64,000 bases of DNA from Pseudomonas schmalbachii (GTDB taxonomy: Bacteria; Pseudomonadota; Gammaproteobacteria; Pseudomonadales; Pseudomonadaceae): the NCBI RefSeq assembly GCF_017589465.1, contig NZ_JAELYA010000001.1:992001-1056000 (forward strand). The letters run 5' to 3'. A model generated the notes under the pieces. It was given only the letters and a program-made list of their open reading frames with translations, did not search any database and had not been told where the DNA came from. Every line of letters starts with the position of its first letter. Position 1 is the first letter of the stretch. Below are positions 44,322 through 54,419 of this stretch, in pieces. Position numbers and translations under genes: made by a program.

Positions 44322-45098
44322 TTACTTCTCGACGAAGGCACGCTCGATCAGGTAGTCGCCCGGCTCGCCCATGCGCGGGGAGATCTGCAGGCCGAAGCTG
44401 TCGAGCACGGCGCTGGTCTCGTCCAGCATGCTCGGGCTGCCGCAGATCATGGCGCGGTCGTCCTGCGGGTTCATCGGCGGCAGGCCGATGTCGGCGAACA
44501 GCTTGCCGCTGCGCATCAGGTCGGTCTGGCGGCCCATGTTGCGGAACTCTTCGCGGGTGACCAGCGGGTAGTAGATCAGCTTCTCGCGGACCATGTCGCC
44601 GAAGAACTCGTGCTCCGGCAGGACCTTGGTGATGAAGTCCGCGTAGGCCAGCTCGCTGACCCAGCGCACACCATGGACCAGGATGACCTTCTCGAAGCGC
44701 TCGTAGACTTCCGGGTCCTGGATCACGCTGAGGAACGGCGCCATGCCGGTGCCGGTGCTCAGGAGGTAGAGGTTCTTGCCCGGTTTCAGGTCGTCGAGGA
44801 CCAGGGTGCCGGTGGGCTTGCGGCTGACCATCAGCTCGTCGCCTTCCTTCAGGTGCTGCAGGCGCGAGGTCAGCGGGCCGTCCGGCACCTTGATGCTGAA
44901 GAACTCCAGGTGCTCTTCGTAGTTCGGGCTGGCGATACTGTACGCGCGCATCAGCGGACGACCGTTGACTTCCAGGCCGATCATCACGAACTGACCGGTC
45001 TTGAAGCGCAGCCCCGGGTTACGGGTGGTCTTGAAGCTGAAGAGAGTGTCGTTCCAGTGATGCACGCTGAGAACGCGCTCGGTGTACAGGTTGCTCAT
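44322..45098 (-). CDS. fpr: Ferredoxin--NADP reductase
   Basis: 258-residue FAD enzyme exchanging electrons between NADPH and ferredoxin or flavodoxin. The FAD-binding motif is RAYSIASPNYEEHLEFFSI (about 50-68), and the NADP-binding part is LLSTGTGMAPFLS (about 112-124). It ends with the bacterial-subclass tail YLIERAFVEK. The ATG at 45098 has AGGAGACC upstream; a TTG one codon earlier is possible. It is divergent from a finR-type regulator that in Pseudomonas controls fpr during oxidative stress. Confidence 0.95.
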   Translation of the reverse strand: MSNLYTERVLSVHHWNDTLFSFKTTRNPGLRFKTGQFVMIGLEVNGRPLMRAYSIASPNYEEHLEFFSIKVPDGPLTSRLQHLKEGDELMVSRKPTGTLVLDDLKPGKNLYLLSTGTGMAPFLSVIQDPEVYERFEKVILVHGVRWVSELAYADFITKVLPEHEFFGDMVREKLIYYPLVTREEFRNMGRQTDLMRSGKLFADIGLPPMNPQDDRAMICGSPSMLDETSAVLDSFGLQISPRMGEPGDYLIERAFVEK

Positions 45099-45176
45099 CA
45101 AGGTCTCCTAGGAAAACGCGGCGCACCCCAGCAAACCCGGACGTGGCGCAATTGCGCGACATTTTATAGGCGGCGA

Positions 45177-45208
45177 CAATATCCGCAAAATAAATTATCT
45201 GGATATTG
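45177..45208. promoter_or_regulatory. Candidate FinR operator between fpr and finR
   Basis: Perfect arms CAATATCC (45177-45184) and GGATATTG (45201-45208) with a 16-base AT-rich spacer, centred in the divergent region. The size and position suit a LysR-type activator site; not proven. Confidence 0.5.
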
Positions 45209-45321
45209 CTAATCCAAAAGGTAGATAAGGGGTGCTCACCGTCGAGCGCGCAAGGTTATCGACCTGCCCTTTTTCCACCCAGCGACCCAATGTCGCACCC
45301 CGCCGCACCGGAGCCCACCCC

Positions 45322-46248
45322 ATGAAATTCACCCTGCGCCAACTGGAAGTCTTCGTCGCGGTGGCCCAGCAGGAAAGCGTCTCCCGCGCGGCCGAAGCGC
45401 TGTCGATGTCGCAGTCGGCCACCAGTACCTCGCTGGGTGAACTGGAAAGGCAGTTCGACTGCAAGCTGTTCGACCGCGCCGGCAAGCGCCTGACCCTCAA
45501 CGCCCTCGGCCGCCAACTGCTGCCCCAGGCGGTCGCGCTGATCGACCGCAGCGGCGAAATCGAGAACCTGCTCAACGGCAAGAGCACCTTCGGCTCGCTG
45601 GACCTCGGCGCCACCCTGACCATCGGCAACTACCTGGCCACCCTGCTGATCGGCACCTTCATGCAGCGCCAGCCGGACTGCCGGGTGCGCCTGCACGTGC
45701 ACAACACCGCCCATGTGGTGCAGCAGGTCGCCCATTACGAACTCGACCTGGGCCTGATCGAAGGCGACTGCCAGCACCCGGATATAGAAGTGCAGTCGTG
45801 GATGGAGGACGAACTGGTGGTGTTCTGCGCGCCGCAGCACCCACTGGCGAAGGCCGGCGCGGCGGATATCGCCCGGCTCAGCGAGGAAGCCTGGATTCTC
45901 CGCGAACAGGGCTCGGGAACGCGGCTGACCTTCGACCAGGCCATGCGCCATCACTGCGAGCCGCTGAAGATTCGCCTGGAACTGGAACACACCGAGGCGA
46001 TCAAGCGCGCCGTCGAGTCGGGCCTCGGCATCGGCTGCATCTCGCGCCTGGCCCTGCGCGACGCCTTCCGCCGCGGCAGCCTGGTGCCGGTGGAAACCCC
46101 GGATCTGGACCTGCGCCGGCAGTTCTATTTCATCTGGCACCGGCAGAAGTACCAGACCTCGACCATGCGCGAATTCCTCGACCTGTGCCGCAGCGAGACC
46201 GCCGGCATCAGCTGCAGCGACGAGATCGTGCTGCCGATGATTCCCTGA
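45322..46248 (+). CDS. finR: LysR-type regulator, FinR-like
   Basis: 308 residues. N-terminal LysR HTH (MKFTLRQLEVFVAVAQQESVSRAAEALSMSQSATSTSLGELERQFDCKLFDR, 1-52) and a C-terminal substrate-binding-like domain. The start at 45322 is preferred over in-frame codons upstream because it gives the HTH family N-terminus. Its position divergent from fpr is that of FinR, a known activator of fpr in Pseudomonas putida; the assignment rests on this context. Confidence 0.85.
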   Translation: MKFTLRQLEVFVAVAQQESVSRAAEALSMSQSATSTSLGELERQFDCKLFDRAGKRLTLNALGRQLLPQAVALIDRSGEIENLLNGKSTFGSLDLGATLTIGNYLATLLIGTFMQRQPDCRVRLHVHNTAHVVQQVAHYELDLGLIEGDCQHPDIEVQSWMEDELVVFCAPQHPLAKAGAADIARLSEEAWILREQGSGTRLTFDQAMRHHCEPLKIRLELEHTEAIKRAVESGLGIGCISRLALRDAFRRGSLVPVETPDLDLRRQFYFIWHRQKYQTSTMREFLDLCRSETAGISCSDEIVLPMIP

Positions 46249-46270
46249 TGCCAAGGTTGGCGCTGAGCAC

Positions 46271-46352
46271 GTAGGTTGGCGCTGAGCTTGCGAAGCCCAA
46301 CGTGCCAATGCCAGGCCGATGTTGGGCTTCGCTGCGCTCAGCGCCAACCTAC
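46271..46352. repeat. Palindromic repeat, family A pair plus a partial copy
   Basis: GTAGGTTGGCGCTGAGCTTG to CAGCGCCAACCTAC. A partial arm AGGTTGGCGCTGAGCACG precedes it (about 46253-46270). Ends 1 base before the dgkA stop codon. Confidence 0.9.
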
Positions 46353-46353
46353 G

Positions 46354-46722
46354 TCAGAGGAGGATCACCGCCCACACGGCGCCGATGAGGGTCAGGGCGA
46401 CGAACTGCGCGGCGCTGCCCATGTCCTTGGCGTTCTTCGACAGCGGGTGGCGTTCGAGGGAGATGCGGTCGACCACCGCCTCGATGGCCGAGTTGAACAG
46501 CTCGACGATCAGCGCCAGCAGGCACACGGCGATCATCAGCGCGCGTTCGCCGCGGGTGACGTCGAAGAAGAAGGCAACCGGGATCAGCACGACATTCAGC
46601 AGCAGCAGCTGACGGAACGCCGCCTCGCCGCGGAAGGCAGCGGCGAAGCCGGCCAGGGAGTAGCCGGTGGCATTGATGACACGCTTCAGGCCGGTCCGGC
46701 CCTTGAATGGAGAGGTCGTCAC
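46354..46722 (-). CDS. dgkA: Diacylglycerol kinase
   Basis: 122-residue integral membrane kinase that recycles diacylglycerol to phosphatidate. It has three transmembrane helices, and the DgkA signature is in EAAFRQLLLLNVV and ELFNSAIEAVVDRI (about 76-89), which holds the catalytic acidic residues. The start is taken as GTG at 46722 (VTTSPFKGRTGLKR), the family N-terminus; the longer in-frame extension is rejected. It lies downstream of the response regulator gene on the same strand. Confidence 0.92.
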   Translation of the reverse strand: MTTSPFKGRTGLKRVINATGYSLAGFAAAFRGEAAFRQLLLLNVVLIPVAFFFDVTRGERALMIAVCLLALIVELFNSAIEAVVDRISLERHPLSKNAKDMGSAAQFVALTLIGAVWAVILL

Positions 46723-46819
46723 TATGGGTACTCTGCAGAAGGGACGCCGCACTCTAAACCAGCCGGCAAGGAAATGGAGCCAGCCGCGGCGTCAGGATGT
46801 AACCGGATGCTGAACGGAC

Positions 46820-47470
46820 TCAGGCGCTCGGCACCGACTCCATCTGCTGCAACAGCAGTGCGGCCTGGGTTCGCGTACGCACTCCAAGTTTGCGGAAGAT
46901 CGCCGTGACGTGGGCCTTCACGGTGGCCTCGGAGACGCTCAGCTCATAGGCGATCTGCTTGTTCAGCAAACCTTCGCAGACCATGGTCAGCACGCGGAAC
47001 TGCTGCGGCGTCAGGCTCGCCAGGCCGGCGCTGGCGGCACGCGCCTCGTCGCTCAGTTCGGTCACCGCATCGGCCTGCGGCGGCCACCAGACGTCGCCGT
47101 CGAGCACGGCGCGCACGGCCTGCTGCAGGGTGGTCATGTCGCTGGACTTGGGGATGAAACCGCTGGCGCCGAACTCCCGCGAACGCTGCACCACCGCCGC
47201 ATCTTCCTGGGCGGAGATCATCACCACCGGGATCTGCGGATACTGCCCGCGCAGCAGCACCAGACCGGAGAAACCGTAGGCGCCAGGCATGTTCAGGTCG
47301 AGCAGGACCAGATCCCAGTCAGCCTTCTCGTTCAGGCGGGCTTCCAGCTCGGCAATGCTCGCAGCCTCCACCAGACGCGCGCCGGGTCCGAGCCCAAGGA
47401 TCAGGGCCTGGTGCAGGGCACTGCGGAACAGCGGGTGATCGTCAGCGATGAGGATCTCGTAGGATGCCAT
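46820..47470 (-). CDS. erdR: NarL/FixJ-type response regulator, ErdR-like
   Basis: 216 residues: a receiver domain with acidic DDH (about 10-12), phospho-acceptor Asp in LVLLDLNMPG (about 58) and lysine in GFIPKSS (about 108), then a LuxR HTH (LTPQQFRVLTMVCEGLLNKQIAYELSVSEATVKAHVTAIFRKLG, about 153-196). The order erdR-dgkA and the sequence resemble ErdR, a P. aeruginosa regulator linked to ethanol and acetate metabolism. No sensor kinase is adjacent. Confidence 0.85.
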   Translation of the reverse strand: MASYEILIADDHPLFRSALHQALILGLGPGARLVEAASIAELEARLNEKADWDLVLLDLNMPGAYGFSGLVLLRGQYPQIPVVMISAQEDAAVVQRSREFGASGFIPKSSDMTTLQQAVRAVLDGDVWWPPQADAVTELSDEARAASAGLASLTPQQFRVLTMVCEGLLNKQIAYELSVSEATVKAHVTAIFRKLGVRTRTQAALLLQQMESVPSA

Positions 47471-47692
47471 GGCATGTCCTTGGTGGCCGCGCTGTTGCCG
47501 GGTTCTGGATGACAGCCCGGGCTGCGCGTGGAAGTAGGATCACTGGTGGCGCATTGTACGCAAAGACCGCCGCGAATGTCCGCCCGCAATGCGTCGCACC
47601 GCTGCACGAGCGTGTCGCCTGCATACTCTCCTCCCGCCTTTCCAAAACCTGACCATTCCGGCAAAGTTGCCGTTTTGCCTTGCGAGATAGTC

Positions 47693-48604
47693 ATGAAAGC
47701 CCACGCCCTGCGCGCCGATATTCTGATGCTGGTCACCGCGATGATCTGGGGGGTCTCCTTCGTCGCGCAGCGCCTGGGGATGGACTCCATCGGCCCCTTC
47801 CTCTATACCGGCCTGCGTTTCGCCCTCGGCGCGCTGGTACTGCTGCCGCTGCTGGCCTGGTCGGCCAAGCGCGGCGCACAACCCTTCAACCGTGGCCTGC
47901 TGCTGGCCGGCCTGGCCATCGGCGCCGCGCTGACCCTGGGCATCAACCTGCAACAGGTCGGCCTGCTGTTCACCAGCGTCACCAACTCCGGCTTCATCAC
48001 CGGCCTGTACGTGATCATCGTTCCGCTGCTCGGCCTGCTGCTGGGCCACCGCACCGGCATGGGCACCTGGCTCGGCGCCGCGATGGCAGTGGTCGGCATG
48101 GCCATGCTGAGCATCGGCCCGGACTTCAAGGTGGCCTCCGGCGACTGGCTGCAGCTGACCGGTGCACTGGTCTGGGGCTGCCACGTGCTGCTGGTGGGCT
48201 TGTTCGCCAGCCGCTACGACCCGATCCGCCTGGCCTTCCTGCAATTCGTCACCTGCTCGGTGGTGAGCATGATCCTGGCGGTGATCTTCGAGGAGATTCA
48301 CTGGGACGCCATCGTCCAGGCCGGCCCCGCGCTGCTCTATGGCGGTCTGCTCGGCGTCGGCACCGGCTTCACCCTGCAGGTGGTGGCGCAGAAACATGCC
48401 ATCGCCTCCCACGCAGCGATCATCCTGTCGCTGGAGGCGGTATTCGCCGCCATCGCCGGCGCGCTGTTCCTCGACGAAAGCCTGCACATGCGCGGCTATC
48501 TGGGCTGCGCGCTGATGCTCGCCGGCATGCTGGTGGCTCAGCTGTGGCGGCAGAAGGCAGCCGTACCGGCCGCGTCGCCGTCACTCGCCGAGGAACGGCC
48601 GTAA
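47693..48604 (+). CDS. EamA/DMT-family transporter
   Basis: 303 residues, ten hydrophobic helices in two EamA repeats (LMLVTAMIWGVSFVAQRLGM and LQLTGALVWGCHVLLVGLFA). It belongs to the large drug/metabolite exporter superfamily; substrate unknown. The start at 47693 (MKAHALRADIL) follows GCGAGATAGTC. Its 3' end overlaps the convergent DTW gene by 24 bases (48581-48604). Divergent from erdR. Confidence 0.88.
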   Translation: MKAHALRADILMLVTAMIWGVSFVAQRLGMDSIGPFLYTGLRFALGALVLLPLLAWSAKRGAQPFNRGLLLAGLAIGAALTLGINLQQVGLLFTSVTNSGFITGLYVIIVPLLGLLLGHRTGMGTWLGAAMAVVGMAMLSIGPDFKVASGDWLQLTGALVWGCHVLLVGLFASRYDPIRLAFLQFVTCSVVSMILAVIFEEIHWDAIVQAGPALLYGGLLGVGTGFTLQVVAQKHAIASHAAIILSLEAVFAAIAGALFLDESLHMRGYLGCALMLAGMLVAQLWRQKAAVPAASPSLAEERP

Positions 48605-49297
48605 GCTCTGGTGTGCGGGGCTCTGCTCGTCCAGCGGCTGCTGGCGCTTGGAGCCCAGGTAGCGCTCGCTGAACACATCCAGATAGGCATCCAGCGCATC
48701 CCCGGCGCGCTGGTCGCCGGCCAGCCCGAGGCACAGCGCGGCGACTTCCGCCGTGCACAGGTGATCGTCACGCTTGGAGCGGCGCAGGCGATAGCGCGAC
48801 AGCTGCTCCGGCGTCAGGCTGAGCACCGGGAAACGCTCCAGATAAGGACTCTTGCGGAACATCTTGCGCGCCTCGGTCCAGGTCGCATCGAGCAGGATGA
48901 ACAGCGGCCGCTTGCCCGACTGCGGCTCGACCGTCTGCACCACCCGCTCCGGCGCCACGAACTCGCCGGGGAACACCACATAGGGCTGCCACTGCGGGTC
49001 GTCGAGCAGCGCCAGCAGCGCCGGGTCCACCTCGATGCGCGACCAGCCGAAGGCCCAGGTATCGGCCACCGTCTCGGCGATCAGCCAGCCGGTATTGCTC
49101 GGCTTCAGCGGCTCGGTATCGAACATCACCAGGCACATTGCCGAACTGGCCTGCACCCGCGGGCGCCAGGCGCACATGCAGTAGTTCGGCCGCAGGCGGC
49201 AACCCGGGCAGCGCGGCGAGCGCGAGCCGCGCGCGAAGAAGGGCTTCAGGCAGCGCGCCAGGCGTTCGGCGCGAAGACGGGCAACGGCGTGGCTCAT
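48581..49297 (-). CDS. tapT: DTW-domain tRNA-uridine aminocarboxypropyltransferase
   Basis: 238 residues with a DTW domain. The name-giving motif is DATW in LFILLDATWTEARKMFRKSPYLERFP (about 133-158), and a CPGC-x5-CMC cysteine cluster lies near the N-terminus (about 30-42), as in enzymes forming acp3U in tRNA (TapT/YfiP group). It transfers the aminocarboxypropyl group of SAM to uridine. The start at 49297 (MSHAVARLRAERL) is chosen over the long upstream extension. It overlaps the EamA gene tail to tail. Confidence 0.85.
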   Translation of the reverse strand: MSHAVARLRAERLARCLKPFFARGSRSPRCPGCRLRPNYCMCAWRPRVQASSAMCLVMFDTEPLKPSNTGWLIAETVADTWAFGWSRIEVDPALLALLDDPQWQPYVVFPGEFVAPERVVQTVEPQSGKRPLFILLDATWTEARKMFRKSPYLERFPVLSLTPEQLSRYRLRRSKRDDHLCTAEVAALCLGLAGDQRAGDALDAYLDVFSERYLGSKRQQPLDEQSPAHQSLRPFLGE

Positions 49298-49510
49298 CGC
49301 TGAACCACCATCGGGAAGAACTGGGCTTGCAACATCTGAAGCTCGGACCGGGAAATGCGAAACGGCCGATTGTACCAGACCACGCCCGACAGCCCCGGGC
49401 AACGGCTGCTCGGCAAGCAACGGCGTTTCAGGCGACAATGCTCCCCCGGCAGCCGGTGAACCTGCTGCCCGACCGCTGGTCGAACCCGCACCATTTTCAG
49501 GAGATCCCCC

Positions 49511-49921
49511 ATGCTGCGCCTCACCGCCCTCGCCCTCTGCCTCGTCCTGCCTGCCGCCCACGCCGCATCGCTGAAGGATTACGAACTGGGCGAGATGCTG
49601 AACAAGGTCGCCCGCGAGAGCAGCCAGGGCACGCCCCGCGCCATCAACGAGGACATCCTCGACCAGGGCTACACCGTCGACGGCAACCAGCTGATCAACC
49701 ACCTCAGCGTCCGCGCCAGCCACGCCGAACGCATGCGCGCCAACCCCGACAGCACGCGCAGCCAGCTGGGCGACAGCGTCTGCAGCAACACCGGCTACCG
49801 CCAGTTGCTGGCGCGCGGCGCGATCCTCACCTACAGCTTCACCGAGTACAAGACCAACCGCCCGGTCGCCACCGAGCGCTTCGATGCCGGCAGCTGCAAG
49901 ATCAAGCTGCAGAAGAACTGA
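49511..49921 (+). CDS. PA3611-family secreted protein
   Basis: 136 residues: signal peptide MLRLTALALCLVLPAAHA, then a small mature domain (SLKDYELGEMLNKVARESSQGTPRAINEDILDQGYTVDGNQLINHLSV) with two cysteines (VCSNTGY and SCKIKL) that could form a disulfide. It resembles the P. aeruginosa PA3611 family, described as quorum-sensing regulated and of unsolved function. The start follows CAGGAGATCCCCC. A DUF3820 gene follows after 8 bases. Confidence 0.82.
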   Translation: MLRLTALALCLVLPAAHAASLKDYELGEMLNKVARESSQGTPRAINEDILDQGYTVDGNQLINHLSVRASHAERMRANPDSTRSQLGDSVCSNTGYRQLLARGAILTYSFTEYKTNRPVATERFDAGSCKIKLQKN

Positions 49922-49929
49922 GCCGCGCC

Positions 49930-50142
49930 GTGCTGGAAAAAGAACACCTGCTGAAGATCGCCCGCACGCCGATGCCGTTCGGCAAGTACAAGGGCCGGAT
50001 GCTGGTCGACCTGCCGGAAGAGTACCTGCTGTGGTTCTACAAGAAGGGCTTCCCGGCGGGCGAGCTGGGGAGACTGCTGCAGCTCACCCTGGAACTGAAG
50101 ATCGACGGCCTGGACGGGCTGATCAAGCCGTTGAAGCGCTAG
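49930..50142 (+). CDS. DUF3820 small protein
   Basis: 70 residues starting at GTG (LEKEHLLKIARTPMPFGKYKGRMLVDLPEEYLLWFYKKGFP). The MPFGKYKG and LPEEYLLWF motifs define the DUF3820 family, which is related to a fold seen at the ends of some exonuclease-like proteins. Function unknown. Only 8 bases after the PA3611-like stop, so probably in one transcript. Confidence 0.85.
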   Translation: MLEKEHLLKIARTPMPFGKYKGRMLVDLPEEYLLWFYKKGFPAGELGRLLQLTLELKIDGLDGLIKPLKR

Positions 50143-50171
50143 GCCCGGTAGCGCCCGCCTGGCCCATGGCC

Positions 50172-50230
50172 GTAGGGCGGGTGCAACCCGCCAGCCATGC
50201 GCGAAACATGGCGGGTTGCACCCGCCCTAC
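50172..50230. repeat. Palindromic repeat, family B pair
   Basis: GTAGGGCGGGTGCAACCCGC to TGGCGGGTTGCACCCGCCC plus TAC, between convergent genes. Confidence 0.92.
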
Positions 50231-50240
50231 GTCAGGACAT

Positions 50241-50987
50241 TCACTGCGCCGGTCGCAGCGACTCGATATAGCCCTGCAGCGGATAGCCGAGGCGCGGCTC
50301 CAGCGCGGCGGCGCGCTGCTTCAGGCCGGGCAGGTCGAGTTCCTGGTCGAGGCTCGCCGGTACGAACATGATCACGTTGCCCTCCGGCACCGGGCACTCC
50401 CAGTAGTGGTGGTGGTAGCGCCCGCGCAGCAGGGCCGCGCCGAGTGGTTTGCCGTCGTCGGCGGTCCACTGGTTGATCACCAGCCAGCCGCCCGGCCGCA
50501 GGCGTTCGCGGCAGGCGCCGAGGAAGCCCCAGGCCAGGTGTGCCGGGGCCGGGCCGGTGTCGGTGTAGAGATCGAGGAAGATCAGGTCGGCCGGCTCGCA
50601 GTTCTCCAGTTCCTCCACCGCATCGCCGATCCGCAGGTTCAGCCGAGGGTCGTCGGCCAGCCCGAGGTATTCGCGGGCCAGGCGCGGAATCGCCGGGCGC
50701 ACCTCGATGGCCTCCACCTCCTGCAGCGGCAGGTACTTCAGGCACGCCTGGGTCACGCTGCCGGCGCCGAAGCCGAGGAACAGCGCCCGCTTCGGCCGCG
50801 CATGACAGAGCGCGCCGAGCAGCATGGCGCGCGAGTAGTCGTACTCCAGCCAGGCCGGATCGGCGATGCGCACGCAGCTCTGCTCCACCTCGTCGCCGAA
50901 TTCCAGATAGCGATAGCCGCCCTGCTCGACGATGCGGATCACACCGAACGCGTCGAACTCCTCGACCACCAGATGATCCTGACTCAT
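50241..50987 (-). CDS. Spermidine synthase-like methyltransferase-fold protein
   Basis: 248 residues. Rossmann core RALFLGFGAGSVTQACLKYLPLQEVEAIEVRPAI (about 68-101) and ADLIFLDLYTDTGPAP correspond to the SpeE-like nucleotide-binding and acidic motifs. The polyamine aminopropyl-acceptor residues of genuine spermidine synthases are not clearly present, so the reaction is uncertain. The start at 50987 (MSQDHLVVEEFDAFG) follows AGGGGAGTGCGTCC. It is divergent from the DAHP synthase gene. Confidence 0.78.
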   Translation of the reverse strand: MSQDHLVVEEFDAFGVIRIVEQGGYRYLEFGDEVEQSCVRIADPAWLEYDYSRAMLLGALCHARPKRALFLGFGAGSVTQACLKYLPLQEVEAIEVRPAIPRLAREYLGLADDPRLNLRIGDAVEELENCEPADLIFLDLYTDTGPAPAHLAWGFLGACRERLRPGGWLVINQWTADDGKPLGAALLRGRYHHHYWECPVPEGNVIMFVPASLDQELDLPGLKQRAAALEPRLGYPLQGYIESLRPAQ

Positions 50988-51140
50988 GGACGCACTCCCC
51001 TGCCCGGGAAGCCGATTGCGGGTGACTGGCTGAACGGCATTGCTGACACGCGATGTTCCTTGAACGGCAGGATCGGAAAAGGCGCAAGCATACCAGCCGC
51101 AACCCGTACCACCGCATTTCTGCCGATCGGCCGCGGCTAG

Positions 51141-52532
<1,392 letters not shown>

Positions 52533-52625
52533 GCGCTGCACCCGCTGCAATTACACGCTGAAAAATTCCGGCCGGCGGTCCGTGCTGGCTAAGCTGCTAG
52601 AGAGTCATCCGAAGGGAATCTGCGA

Positions 52626-54344
52626 ATGTTTCTCGCCCGCTGGCTGCCCGGCCTGAGCCGTTTGTTGCGCTACCGATTCGCCTGGCTGGGCCCGGATATC
52701 CAGGCCGGGCTGTCGGTCGCCGCCATCCAGATTCCCACCGCCATCGCCTACGCCCAGATCGTCGGTTTTCCGGCCCAGGTCGGCCTGTACGCCTGCATCC
52801 TGCCGATGCTGGTCTACGCCATGGTCGGCAGCTCGCGGCAACTGATGGTCGGCCCGGACGCCGCCACCGCGGCGATGGTCGCGGCGGCGATCACCCCGCT
52901 GGCGGCCGGCGATCCGCAGCGCCTGCTGCAACTGTCGATGATCGTCGCGGTGCTGGTCGGCCTGCTGTCCATCGCCGCCGGCTGCGCCCGCCTCGGCTTC
53001 GTCGCCAGCTTCCTCTCGCGGCCGACGCTGGTCGGCTACCTGAACGGCATCGGCATCAGCCTGATCGCCGGCCAACTGGGCAAACTGCTCGGCTACCACG
53101 CGGAAACCAGCGGCTTCGTCGCCGGCATCCTGGCCCTGCTGCGCAACCTGCCGAACGTCCATCTGCCGACCCTGGCGCTGGCGGTCACGACCCTGGCGCT
53201 GATCGCGCTGGTGCCGCGACGCTTCCCGCGCATCCCCGGCGCCCTGCTCGGCGTGTTGCTCGCCACCCTGGTGGCGGCAGTGTTCAGCCTCGACCGCTTC
53301 GGCATCCCCCTGCTCGGCGCCGTGCCCCAGGGCCTGCCCGAACTCACCTGGCCGCGCAGCAACTACGACGAGCTGATCAGCCTGCTGCGCGATGCCACCG
53401 GCATCACCATCGTCAGTTTCTGCAGCGCCATGCTCACCGCGCGCAGCTTCGCCGCACGGCACGGCTACGGCGTGGATGCCAACCACGAGTTCATCGCCCT
53501 CGGCCTGGCCAATATCGGCGCCGGGATTTCCCAGGGCTTCGCCATCAGCGGCGCCGACTCGCGCACCGCGGTCAACGACATGGTCGGCGGCAAGACCCAG
53601 TTGGTCAGCATCGTCGTCGCCCTGGTGATCGGCCTCACGCTGATCCTGTTCAGCGGCCCGCTGGGCTGGGTGCCAATCCCGGCGCTGGGCGCGGTGCTGA
53701 TGATGGCCGGCTGGGGCCTGATCGACGTGGAGGCGCTCAAGGGCTTCTGGAAACTCAGCCGCTTCGAGTTCGGCCTGTGCATCCTGACCACCGTCGGCGT
53801 ACTCAGCGTCGGCGTGCTGCCGGGCATCTTCGTCGCCATCGCCATCGCCCTGCTGCGCCTGCTGTACTTCACCTACCGGCCGAGCGACGCGGTGCTCGGC
53901 TGGGTGGACGGCGTCGACGGCCAGGTGGAGCTGAGCCGCTATCCCCACGCACAATCCATTCCCGGGCTGGTGCTCTACCGTTTCGATGCGCCGCTGCTGT
54001 TCTTCAACGCCGAATACTTCAAGCAGCGCATCCTCGAAGTGGTGGAACATGCCGGGCAGCCGAACGCCATCCTGCTCAATGCCGAAGGCATCATCTCCAT
54101 GGATATCAGCGGCCTGACCACCCTCCACGAGGTCCAGCAGACCCTCGCCGCGCAGGGCGTGCACCTGTCCCTGGCGCGAGTCACCGGACAGACCCTCGAC
54201 CTGCTGCAGCGCTCGAAGATGCTCGGCGAGCCCAAGCCGCCGCTGGTGTTCAGCTCGGTGCGCTCGGGCATCAGCGCCTTCCAGCACTGGAAGCGCCGCC
54301 AGGAGGCGGAAGCCGTGCAGGCCGCCGAAACGTCGGCGCAGTAG
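52626..54344 (+). CDS. SulP-family anion transporter with STAS domain
   Basis: 572 residues: about 12-14 transmembrane helices (to about residue 420) of the SLC26/SulP fold with the N-terminal PDIQAGLSVAAIQIPTAIAYAQIVGFPAQVGLYA signature, then a C-terminal STAS domain (GLVLYRFDAPLLFFNAEYFKQRILEVVEHAG ... INAEGIISMDISGL-like). Members carry sulfate, bicarbonate or dicarboxylates; the substrate cannot be told. The start follows GAAGGGAATCTGCG. Confidence 0.9.
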   Translation: MFLARWLPGLSRLLRYRFAWLGPDIQAGLSVAAIQIPTAIAYAQIVGFPAQVGLYACILPMLVYAMVGSSRQLMVGPDAATAAMVAAAITPLAAGDPQRLLQLSMIVAVLVGLLSIAAGCARLGFVASFLSRPTLVGYLNGIGISLIAGQLGKLLGYHAETSGFVAGILALLRNLPNVHLPTLALAVTTLALIALVPRRFPRIPGALLGVLLATLVAAVFSLDRFGIPLLGAVPQGLPELTWPRSNYDELISLLRDATGITIVSFCSAMLTARSFAARHGYGVDANHEFIALGLANIGAGISQGFAISGADSRTAVNDMVGGKTQLVSIVVALVIGLTLILFSGPLGWVPIPALGAVLMMAGWGLIDVEALKGFWKLSRFEFGLCILTTVGVLSVGVLPGIFVAIAIALLRLLYFTYRPSDAVLGWVDGVDGQVELSRYPHAQSIPGLVLYRFDAPLLFFNAEYFKQRILEVVEHAGQPNAILLNAEGIISMDISGLTTLHEVQQTLAAQGVHLSLARVTGQTLDLLQRSKMLGEPKPPLVFSSVRSGISAFQHWKRRQEAEAVQAAETSAQ

Positions 54345-54345
54345 G

Positions 54346-54402
54346 CAGGGCGGGTGCAACCCGCCAATCCGGAGGCGCCATGGCGGGTTTCACCCGCCCT
54401 AC
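54346..54402. repeat. Palindromic repeat, family B pair
   Basis: CAGGGCGGGTGCAACCCGCC to TGGCGGGTTTCACCCGCCC plus TAC, directly behind the SulP stop. Confidence 0.88.
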
Positions 54403-54419
54403 GGCATGAGGGAAGAACC

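Noticed and set aside
52626-54344. SulP transporter as part of the sulfonate (ssu) system
   Set aside because: It lies 15 kb away with unrelated neighbours, and SulP substrates vary widely.
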